Shown in pieces: positions 7,742 through 14,685 of a stretch of DNA of 64,000 nucleotides; the first letter of the stretch is position 1, and every line of letters starts with the position of its first letter. The notes under the pieces are model-generated. The model saw only the letters and a list, made by a program, of their open reading frames with translations. It did not search any database and had not been told where the DNA came from. The stretch spans positions 62,001 through 126,000 of the forward strand of contig JBFXEW010000002.1 in assembly GCA_050179685.1 (NCBI GenBank), in the 5' to 3' direction. The DNA is from GWE2-40-63 sp050179685. GTDB taxonomy: Bacteria; Bacteroidota; Bacteroidia; Bacteroidales; SZUA-534. The position numbers and the translations under genes are program-made.

Positions 7742-7775
7742 CAAAGTTAAAATTATTTTTGGTTCGGCTTACAAA
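7742..7775 (-). promoter_or_regulatory. Promoter of coaD
   Basis: Minus strand: TTTG (7772-7775), 22-base spacer, TAACTTTG (7742-7749). Leader of about 30 bases to the coaD ATG at 7709. Confidence 0.6.
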
Positions 7776-7790
7776 CCGAATGAATAAGCC

Positions 7791-8435
7791 TTACGAAACC
7801 ACCACACGGTTCAAACCTTTTTCGTAATCCTTTTCCAGAATTAAAGCTTTTAGTTTTTCATAATCAGCCGGATTATTAACAAAATCGATATGCGTAGTTT
7901 CAATTACAACTATAGGAAACCGAGTCTCGGTTTTAAAGTACTCGAAATAGCTTTTTTGAATCTGAAGCAGGTATTCGGCCGTTATCGATTTTTCATAATC
8001 GCGTCCGCGCATTTTAATGTGCTCAAGCAGCCTTTCAGGCGAAGCATGTAAATAGACATAAAGGTTGGGTAAAGGCAACTGCTGATAAATAATAGTAAAT
8101 AACTGGCGGTAAAGGTTAAACTCATCTTCGTTCAGGGTAGAACGTGCAAAGACCAGCGATTTAACAAAATAATAATCGGCAATGGTAAAGGCTTTAAACA
8201 AATCGGTCGATGAAATTTCGGTGTTCAATTGTTTGTAGCGAGCCGCTAAAAACGAAAGTTCCAATGGAAAGCTGTATCGGTCGGGGTTATTATAAAATTT
8301 GGGCAAAAAAGGATTATCATGAAATTGTTCCAAAATAATTTTCCCGTTGTATTGCTCTGCAATTTTGTTTACAAGCGTGCTTTTTCCAGCGCCTATATTG
8401 CCCTCGATAACGATATATTTATTTGCTAAATCCAT
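7791..8435 (-). CDS. Deoxynucleoside kinase
   Basis: Phosphorylates deoxynucleosides in salvage (family of deoxyadenosine/deoxyguanosine kinases, dNK superfamily). The 214-residue protein starts MDLANKYIVIEGNIGAGKSTL with a P-loop, followed by the substrate-side motif RYSFPLELSFLAARYKQL and a lid region near RGRDYEKS. Length is normal. It stands alone on the minus strand; coaD follows after about 80 bases with its own promoter. Substrate preference cannot be told from sequence alone. Confidence 0.92.
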   Translation of the reverse strand: MDLANKYIVIEGNIGAGKSTLVNKIAEQYNGKIILEQFHDNPFLPKFYNNPDRYSFPLELSFLAARYKQLNTEISSTDLFKAFTIADYYFVKSLVFARSTLNEDEFNLYRQLFTIIYQQLPLPNLYVYLHASPERLLEHIKMRGRDYEKSITAEYLLQIQKSYFEYFKTETRFPIVVIETTHIDFVNNPADYEKLKALILEKDYEKGLNRVVVS

Positions 8436-8477
8436 GCTTACAAATTAAACAGAAAAAATGCGATTATGGGCATAAAA

Positions 8478-8500
8478 AAACCGGGAGAGTAACCCGGTTT
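8478..8500 (-). terminator. Rho-independent terminator of the outer-membrane barrel gene
   Basis: Perfect 8-base stem aaaccggg (8478-8485) / cccggttt (8493-8500) with a 7-base loop; on the minus strand it is followed by a run of T residues (8472-8480). It lies 20 bases after the stop of the gene at 8521. Confidence 0.85.
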
Positions 8501-8520
8501 TATAATAATTTATCAACAGC

Positions 8521-9255
8521 TTATTGTTCCCTTTCTACTTTAGCGCCTCCAGCCGGAGCATTGTTTTCTTCGTAGCCGTCGTTGGTTTTATTTTTGCCCT
8601 TAAAGCTTATCCATTTGGTTAAGTCGACCAGGTAAATTGCCGATAGTTGCACCGTGACATTCTTACTTGAAGAATAGGTACCACTATCGTCCACATCAGT
8701 TAAACCCAGCGTAAAAGCCAAATCAAGGTTAAGTTGGTCGCCATTATCCATGGGAATATTTGCTCCACCACCAAAGTTTAAACCAAACTCAAATCGGTTA
8801 TAAGTATCCAGAGCAGGTTCTTCTGAGAAATTATCCATTACATAAGTAACTTTTGTCAGGTAATCGGTATAAAAACCACCCGCACCATAAACCTGAACAC
8901 CGGCAATCTTCATAAAAGCATATTTGGCCACAACCGGCAAACCAAAGTATTGGTAATTACTATGTGACTCAAAACCTGAAGCATCGGTTCCAAAACCTTT
9001 ACTGGTATAAACTAACTCGGGTTGAATTGCCAGCTTCTCAGTAATACCGAGTTTGGCAACAGCTCCAAACTGGTACCCCAGATTCATTTTTTTATCAGTA
9101 CCTGTTCCCATATCAACCGTAGAAGTTGCCACGTTTCCACCCAGTTTTGGTCCTACATAAAGGTAGCCTACGCCTACTTTTCCCACATTAAATAATTGCG
9201 CATGCAAAGTTCCTGCAATTAAAAGAGCAGTCAAGCCCATCAATAATTTTTTCAT
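8521..9255 (-). CDS. Outer-membrane beta-barrel protein (porin-like)
   Basis: A 244-residue exported protein. Residues 1-19 are a signal peptide (MKKLLMGLTALLIAGTLHAQ). The rest alternates short hydrophobic and polar stretches of about ten residues, with many glycines and aromatic ends (for example YLYVGPKLGGN, LGYQFGAVAKLGI, LAIQPELVYTSKGFG, FEFGLNFGGGANI), which is the pattern of an eight- to ten-stranded barrel such as the PorT-like/OMP_b-brl families. The C-terminal ~30 residues (KGKNKTNDGYEENNAPAGG) are charged and probably lie outside the barrel. It is flanked on both sides by terminators, so it is a single-gene unit. Function unknown. Confidence 0.82.
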   Translation of the reverse strand: MKKLLMGLTALLIAGTLHAQLFNVGKVGVGYLYVGPKLGGNVATSTVDMGTGTDKKMNLGYQFGAVAKLGITEKLAIQPELVYTSKGFGTDASGFESHSNYQYFGLPVVAKYAFMKIAGVQVYGAGGFYTDYLTKVTYVMDNFSEEPALDTYNRFEFGLNFGGGANIPMDNGDQLNLDLAFTLGLTDVDDSGTYSSSKNVTVQLSAIYLVDLTKWISFKGKNKTNDGYEENNAPAGGAKVEREQ

Positions 9256-9315
9256 AAATAGTAGTTTTTGATTGATCTGATTGTAAAGATAAAAAATACC
9301 AGATTCTAATCAAAA

Positions 9316-9341
9316 AAAAGCACCTCCGAAGAAGTGCTTTT
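9316..9341 (-). terminator. Rho-independent terminator of the prolyl oligopeptidase gene
   Basis: Stem aaaagcac (9316-9323) / gtgctttt (9334-9341), 10-base loop; on the minus strand it runs into eight T residues. It lies 16 bases after the peptidase stop. Confidence 0.85.
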
Positions 9342-9356
9342 AAAATTTTTACCAGA

Positions 9357-11477
9357 CTATTCGTAACTGGGTGTTAATCCCAGATTTTTAAACATAAACG
9401 AATAAACATCGCTGTATTCTTCAATAATTTTTGTGGTTGGCTTACCTGCACCATGACCCGCTTTCGATTCAATACGAATAATAACCGGATTGTTTCCCTG
9501 GTATTTTTCCTGCAAAGTAGCAATGTATTTAAACGAATGTGCCGGCACCACGCGGTCGTCGTGATCGGCTGTTGTTACCAATACCGCAGGATATTCCACA
9601 TTTTCTTTAATGCTATGCAATGGAGAATAAGCATAAAGGTAGTTAAACATTTCTTCGCTGTCTTCGCCGGTTCCATAATCGGTTGCCCAATAGCGGCCAA
9701 TGGTAAACTTATGGTAGCGCAACATATCCATAACGCCAACTGCCGGAAATGCTGCCCCAAATAATTCGGGACGCTGATTGATTACGGCTCCTACAAGCAA
9801 ACCCCCGTTTGAACCGCCCATTAAAGCAATTTTTCCTTTGCTGGTATAGTTCTCTGCAATCAGGTATTCAGCAGCAGCAATACAGTCGTCGAAAACATTT
9901 TGCTTTTGCATTAAAGTACCGGCTTTGTGCCATTCTTCTCCATATTCACCGCCACCACGCAGGTTCATCATGGCATAAATACCGCCCTGCTCAAGCCAAA
10001 CCAAACGACTTACGTTAAAACTTGGGGTAAGACTGATGTTAAAACCGCCATATCCATACAATAAAACCGGATTTTTTCCATTCAGATTCATGCCTTTTTT
10101 ATGGACAATAAACATGGGAACTTTTGTACCGTCGTTGCTGGTATAAAATACCTGCTTGGTTTCATAAGCATCGGCATCAAAATCGACTTCAGGAGCCTGA
10201 TAAAACGCTGAAGTGTTATCGTTAATATTGTATTTATAAACGGTTGATGGGGTTGTAAACGAAGTAATGGTGTAAAAAGTAAAATCGTCTTCTTTTTTGC
10301 CGCCAAAACCGCCAACGCTACCCAAAACAGGCAAATCAATATTATAAAGGTATGCTCCGCTCATATCAAAAACTTCCACTTCGTTATGGGCATCTTTCAG
10401 GTAATTGGCTATTACTTTTCCGCCCACCAACGACACTTGCTCCAATACGCCTTCTTTTTCAGGAATAAAATCGGTCCATGCTTCGCGCGAAAGATTATTT
10501 ATATCGATGGCAATAACTTTATATTTGGGCGCCTGATAATTGGTTCGTACCAGCAATTTGCCATCCACATGGTCGAGCACATAAAAGTCGTACTCAAAAT
10601 CCTCAACCACTTTAACTACTTTGCCACAACTTTTTAGGTCCTTTATGTAGAACGCATTTCCCGATGTAGATTCAGTAACTGAAATAATAAGGTATTTCTC
10701 ATCGTCGGTAACACCGGCACCAAAACCCCATTGCGGATGCTCGGGATCTTCGTAAACCAGCTTGTCTTCACTTTGCGGAGTTCCAACTTTATGATAATAA
10801 ACTTTGCTGTGCTCGTTAACTCCTTTAAGCTTGTCGCCTTCTTTTGGTTCGGGATAACGCGAATAAAAAAATCCGTCGTTCAACCATGAAATTCCGGAAA
10901 ACTTAGCCCAATTGATGTGATCGTCGAGCAATTTACCGCTTTCAATTTCTTTTACATAAAACTCGCGCCAATCGGAACCACCGCGCGAAATTCCATAAGC
11001 CAGGTATTTACCATCTTCCGAAGGAGTAAAATTAGTTAACGAAATGGTACCGTCTTCAGATAAAGTATTGGGATCGAGAATTACGCGTTCTTCGGCATCC
11101 AAATCACTTTTTATGTAGGCCACACTTTGGTTTTGCAAACCGTTATTTTTAAATACATAAAAATTTCCTCCACGTTTAAAGGGCGCTGAAATTTTTGGGT
11201 AATCCCAAAGTTCGGTAAGGCGTTTTTCAACCTGTTCGCGGTAAGGAATTTCGGCCAGATAGGCATTGGTAACTAAATTTTGAGCCTCAACCCAGGCCTT
11301 TGTTTCTTCAGAATTGTCATCTTCGAGCCAGCGGTACGGATCCGGAACTTCGTGCCCGAAATAAACATCTACGGTATCAACTTTTTTTGTCATAGGATAA
11401 TCCAATCGTTTTGTTGTTGGCTGACACGCCATAAAACCAGCCAGCAAAAATACAAATACAAGTTTTTTCATGTGCAT
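9357..11477 (-). CDS. Prolyl oligopeptidase family serine peptidase (lipoprotein)
   Basis: S9A-type peptidase that cleaves short peptides after proline. The 706-residue protein has an N-terminal lipoprotein signal (cysteine in AGFMACQ), so it is probably anchored in the envelope. A seven-bladed propeller covers about residues 75-430, entered by the family start YPMTKKVDTVDVYFGHEVPDPYRWLED-like region, and the alpha/beta hydrolase domain has nucleophile Ser556 (GGSNGG), an aspartate in DHDDRVVP and His675 (GHGAGKP). A second in-frame ATG at 11471 would give the common MKK start and may be the true one. Terminator follows directly; it is a single-gene unit. Confidence 0.95.
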   Translation of the reverse strand: MHMKKLVFVFLLAGFMACQPTTKRLDYPMTKKVDTVDVYFGHEVPDPYRWLEDDNSEETKAWVEAQNLVTNAYLAEIPYREQVEKRLTELWDYPKISAPFKRGGNFYVFKNNGLQNQSVAYIKSDLDAEERVILDPNTLSEDGTISLTNFTPSEDGKYLAYGISRGGSDWREFYVKEIESGKLLDDHINWAKFSGISWLNDGFFYSRYPEPKEGDKLKGVNEHSKVYYHKVGTPQSEDKLVYEDPEHPQWGFGAGVTDDEKYLIISVTESTSGNAFYIKDLKSCGKVVKVVEDFEYDFYVLDHVDGKLLVRTNYQAPKYKVIAIDINNLSREAWTDFIPEKEGVLEQVSLVGGKVIANYLKDAHNEVEVFDMSGAYLYNIDLPVLGSVGGFGGKKEDDFTFYTITSFTTPSTVYKYNINDNTSAFYQAPEVDFDADAYETKQVFYTSNDGTKVPMFIVHKKGMNLNGKNPVLLYGYGGFNISLTPSFNVSRLVWLEQGGIYAMMNLRGGGEYGEEWHKAGTLMQKQNVFDDCIAAAEYLIAENYTSKGKIALMGGSNGGLLVGAVINQRPELFGAAFPAVGVMDMLRYHKFTIGRYWATDYGTGEDSEEMFNYLYAYSPLHSIKENVEYPAVLVTTADHDDRVVPAHSFKYIATLQEKYQGNNPVIIRIESKAGHGAGKPTTKIIEEYSDVYSFMFKNLGLTPSYE

Positions 11478-11808
11478 TTATTTTTAGTTAATTGTTTATA
11501 GAGAAATAACCCAGAATCGTTCGATGATCTTAAAACCATTAATAATAACAAATTTATCGAAATCGGTTTTAATTGGTAGCTATTTACTAATAAAAGTTAC
11601 ATTTGCACCCACGCAAAAAGATTCAAACAATAAAGGAATAAAATTACAAAAAATATAAGCGTACTTTTGCTTTTAGAAACATACTCATAAGACATAGCCA
11701 GCGATTTCATTTTTTTTAAGCAAACAACTTGCAGTTTAAAAAGAAAGGCTTACCTTTGCGGTTCAAAAAATGTACGCTATTTATTGGAAATAAATTATAA
11801 AAACGAAT
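11478..11808. other. 331-base intergenic region between divergent peptidase and rpsO genes
   Basis: AT-rich and without a convincing gene. On the plus strand three TAnnTTTG boxes occur (11598-11605 with TTG at 11573; 11662-11669; 11751-11758), so rpsO may have tandem promoters. A seven-codon frame (ATG at 11770, stop ending at 11793) lies in the rpsO leader. I see no terminator or RNA gene in the left half. Confidence 0.6.
11729..11758 (+). promoter_or_regulatory. Promoter of rpsO
   Basis: TTG (11729-11731), 19-base spacer, TACCTTTG (11751-11758): a near-ideal Bacteroidetes promoter. The predicted leader of about 45 bases contains an A/T hairpin atttatt/aataaat (11779-11795) ending 13 bases before the ATG, in a place where S15 autoregulatory structures sit in other bacteria (comparison is inference). 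Confidence 0.75.
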
Positions 11809-12078
11809 ATGTACTTAACTGCAGAGAAAAAAACGGAGATTTTTGGGACGTTCGGTAAGTCTGCACAAGACACCGGTTCTACTGAAGGACAAATTGCCTT
11901 ATTCAGCTACCGGATCGCACATTTAACCGAGCATCTGAAAACTAACAAAAAAGATTTTGGCACACAAAAAGCGTTGCTGAAACTGGTAGGTAAAAGAAGA
12001 AGTTTACTTGACTACCTAAAAGACAATGATATTGAAAGGTACCGTGCCGTTATTAAAGCACTTAACTTAAGAAAATAA
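11809..12078 (+). CDS. rpsO: 30S ribosomal protein S15
   Basis: Binds the central domain of 16S rRNA and bridges to the 50S subunit. The 89-residue length is standard and the family stretches are clear: GSTEGQIALFSYRIAHLTEHLKT and LLKLVGKRRSLLDYLK, ending in ALNLRK. It has its own promoter and terminator, and pnp follows, the order known from many bacteria, although here a terminator and new promoters separate the two. Confidence 0.98.
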   Translation: MYLTAEKKTEIFGTFGKSAQDTGSTEGQIALFSYRIAHLTEHLKTNKKDFGTQKALLKLVGKRRSLLDYLKDNDIERYRAVIKALNLRK

Positions 12079-12080
12079 CA

Positions 12081-12110
12081 AAAAAGGGCAATTAATTATT
12101 GCCTTTTTTT
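12081..12110 (+). terminator. Rho-independent terminator of rpsO
   Basis: Stem ggcaat (12087-12092) / attgcc (12098-12103) extended by A/T pairs on both sides, followed by seven T residues. It starts two bases after the rpsO stop. Confidence 0.85.
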
Positions 12111-12191
12111 GTCTTTGCCATAAACCTTCTCTCCACAAAATAACCCATCAAACCCTTAGCCAACAAACCGTTGAGCCAAAATTAAAAGCTT

Positions 12192-12223
12192 TTTGCAACT
12201 GGGCAAAAAAGCGTTTATATTTG
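12192..12223 (+). promoter_or_regulatory. pnp promoter P1
   Basis: TTTG (12192-12195), 20-base spacer, TATATTTG (12216-12223). The transcript would start near 12227 and contain the whole inverted repeat 12248-12284. Confidence 0.65.
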
Positions 12224-12248
12224 GCAAAAATAATTTAGTATAAATTTG
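12220..12248 (+). promoter_or_regulatory. pnp promoter P2, overlapping P1
   Basis: TTTG (12220-12223, which is also the end of the P1 -7 box), 17-base spacer, TAAATTTG (12241-12248). The transcript would start near 12252, inside the left arm of the leader inverted repeat. Confidence 0.6.
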
Positions 12249-12287
12249 GCTTGCCCGACAGACACAATAAGAAACCGGCAAGCCGGT
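12248..12287 (+). promoter_or_regulatory. pnp leader with two mutually exclusive hairpins
   Basis: Arms ggcttgcc (12248-12255) and ggcaagcc (12277-12284) can pair perfectly; the right arm can instead take part in a local hairpin accgg/ccggt (12274-12278 / 12283-12287). The two folds exclude each other. The local hairpin ends 14 bases before the pnp ATG. In E. coli PNPase controls its own mRNA through a leader stem-loop; a similar role here is inference. Confidence 0.5.
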
Positions 12288-12301
12288 AAGTAATAACAAA
12301 G

Positions 12302-14425
12302 ATGAATATTGTAAAAAAAGAAATCAACCTGAGCGATGGCCGGGTTATTACCATTGAAACGGGTAAGTTAGCCAAACAGGCTGACGGAGCTGTAGTTGTA
12401 AAAGAAGGCAACACCATGTTGCTTGCTACAGTTGTTTCAGCTAAAGAAGCCAAAGAAGATGTGGATTTTATGCCACTTTCTGTCGATTACAAAGAAAATT
12501 ATTCTGCCGCAGGCCGTTTCCCCGGAGGATTCCTGCGTCGCGAAGGTCGTCCTTCGGATTCTGAAATTCTGGTATCGCGTCTAATCGACCGCGCCTTGCG
12601 TCCGCTTTTCCCCGACGATTACCATGCCGAGACTTTTGTTACCGTGACTCTAATATCGGGCGACAAAGAAACCATGCCCGATTCACTGGCCGGACTGGCA
12701 GCCTCAGCAGCACTGGCTGTTTCTGATATTCCGTTTAACGGACCCATTTCAGAATGCCGCGTGGCCCGCATTAACGGCGAATTTATTATAAACCCAAGCT
12801 TTGCTCAACTAGAAACTGCCGACATCGACATTATGGTAGCCGCAACCTACGAGAATATATTAATGGTTGAAGGCGAAATGAAAGAAGTTTCTGAAAAAGA
12901 AATGCTCGATGCCATTAAACTTGCGCACGAAACCATTAAAGTTCATTGCAAAGTTCAAATGGAACTTAGCGAAGAAGTGGGTAAAACGGTAAAACGCGAA
13001 TATTGCCACGAAAACAACGATGAAGCTTTACGTCAAAAAATTCAAAAAGAAACTTACGATAAAGTTTATGCAGTAGCCCGCAAATGCCAGGCCGACAAAC
13101 ACAAACGTCACGAAGATTTTCAGGCGGTAAAAGAAGAATTTTTAGCACAGTATGCTGAAGAAGAACTGGCCGAATTAAATATGACTTTGGTTGGTCGCTA
13201 TTATCACGATGTGGAAAAAGAAGCCGTTCGTAATTTAATATTAAACGAAGGTTTGCGTTTGGACGGACGAAAAACCACAGAAATACGCCCAATCTGGAGC
13301 GAAGTAGATTACCTGCCTTCGGCTCACGGTTCAGCTATTTTTACCCGTGGCGAAACTCAATCGTTAACTACGGTAACCTTAGGTACAAAACTCGACAACA
13401 AACTCATCGACGAAGTTTTGCGCCAGGGAAAAGACAACTTTTTATTGCACTATAACTTCCCTCCGTTTTCAACGGGTGATGCAAGACCAAACCGTGGTGT
13501 AGGCCGTCGTGAAATTGGTCACGGAAACCTGGCGCTTCGTGCTTTAAAAAATATGCTACCCACTGGCGATGACAATCCTTATTCAATCCGCATAGTTTCC
13601 GATATTCTTGAATCGAACGGTTCATCGTCGATGGCTACCGTTTGTGCCGGTACACTGGCTTTGATGGATGCCGGACTAAAAATTAAGAAACCGGTTTCAG
13701 GCATTGCAATGGGTTTGATTACCAATAACGAAAAATTTGCCGTTCTTAGTGATATTCTGGGCGACGAAGATCATTTGGGTGATATGGACTTTAAAGTTAC
13801 CGGAACTGTTGATGGTATTACCGCAACACAAATGGACATTAAAGTTAATGGTTTACCTTACGAAGTTTTGGCCCAGGCTTTAGATCAGGCAAAAGAAGGA
13901 CGCCTTCACATTTTAGGAAAAATGCTCGAAACCATTCCTGAGCCACGTCCTGAATTTAAAGAACATGCTCCACGTGTAGTTACCTTAACCATTCCTAAAG
14001 ATACCATTGGTGCTTTAATTGGCCCGGGTGGAAAAATAATTCAGGAAATTCAGGCTTCTACCGGTTCAACAATTATTATTGAAGAAGTTGATAACATGGG
14101 TCGTGTTGAAGTGGTTGCCACCAACAAAGAAAGCATCGAAATGGCATTACAACGCATTAAAGGCATTGTAGCTGTTCCTGAAGTTGGTACTATTTATAAA
14201 GGAAAAGTAAAAGCCATTGTTGCTTTTGGAGCTTTTGTCGAAATTTTGCCAAACAAAGAAGGTTTGTTACACATTTCAGAAATTGAATGGCGTCGTTTAG
14301 ACAAAGTAGACGAAGTACTTAAAGAAGGAGACGAAGTTGAAGTTAAGTTAATTGATGTTGATAAAGCCGGAAAGCTAAAATTATCACGCAAAGTACTGCT
14401 TCCAAAACCTGAAAAGAAAGAATAA
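12302..14425 (+). CDS. pnp: Polyribonucleotide nucleotidyltransferase (PNPase)
   Basis: 3'-5' phosphorolytic exoribonuclease of mRNA decay. The 707-residue protein has the full domain order: first RNase PH domain (about 10-145, with FPGGFLRREGRPSDSE), alpha-helical linker, second catalytic RNase PH domain (about 310-530, with NFPPFSTGDARP and the metal-site region GDEDHLGDMDFKVTGT), KH domain (about 550-610, GALIGPGGKIIQEIQ) and S1 domain (about 620-695, GTIYKGKVKAIVAFGAFVEI). The gene is monocistronic, with tandem promoters and a structured leader upstream and a strong terminator downstream. Confidence 0.98.
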   Translation: MNIVKKEINLSDGRVITIETGKLAKQADGAVVVKEGNTMLLATVVSAKEAKEDVDFMPLSVDYKENYSAAGRFPGGFLRREGRPSDSEILVSRLIDRALRPLFPDDYHAETFVTVTLISGDKETMPDSLAGLAASAALAVSDIPFNGPISECRVARINGEFIINPSFAQLETADIDIMVAATYENILMVEGEMKEVSEKEMLDAIKLAHETIKVHCKVQMELSEEVGKTVKREYCHENNDEALRQKIQKETYDKVYAVARKCQADKHKRHEDFQAVKEEFLAQYAEEELAELNMTLVGRYYHDVEKEAVRNLILNEGLRLDGRKTTEIRPIWSEVDYLPSAHGSAIFTRGETQSLTTVTLGTKLDNKLIDEVLRQGKDNFLLHYNFPPFSTGDARPNRGVGRREIGHGNLALRALKNMLPTGDDNPYSIRIVSDILESNGSSSMATVCAGTLALMDAGLKIKKPVSGIAMGLITNNEKFAVLSDILGDEDHLGDMDFKVTGTVDGITATQMDIKVNGLPYEVLAQALDQAKEGRLHILGKMLETIPEPRPEFKEHAPRVVTLTIPKDTIGALIGPGGKIIQEIQASTGSTIIIEEVDNMGRVEVVATNKESIEMALQRIKGIVAVPEVGTIYKGKVKAIVAFGAFVEILPNKEGLLHISEIEWRRLDKVDEVLKEGDEVEVKLIDVDKAGKLKLSRKVLLPKPEKKE

Positions 14426-14444
14426 GCATACTCGTAGTATAAAC

Positions 14445-14476
14445 AAAAGCCATCCTTTTTTCAGGATGGCTTTTTT
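14445..14476 (+). terminator. Rho-independent terminator of pnp
   Basis: Perfect 11-base stem aaaagccatcc (14445-14455) / ggatggctttt (14464-14474), 8-base loop, T run. Confidence 0.9.
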
Positions 14477-14685
14477 ATTGCACTCAACCCTTAAACCAAC
14501 ATAAGTTGTTGAATATAAAAACACTTACTATCAGTAATAAAATTACCCTGCGACCGTTTGATACTTTATAACATAATTATTATTTAACCATATTGTTATA
14601 CTAAAATTGTTGCTTTTAATCGAAAAGCCTTATTTTTACTAATTAAAACCCTATAAACAACACGAATATTAAACCCAATTTTATT

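Noticed and set aside
9453..10637. Several open frames on the plus strand opposite the prolyl oligopeptidase gene.
   Set aside because: They are shadows of the coding strand with no domain, no starts with context, and biased composition mirrored from the real gene.
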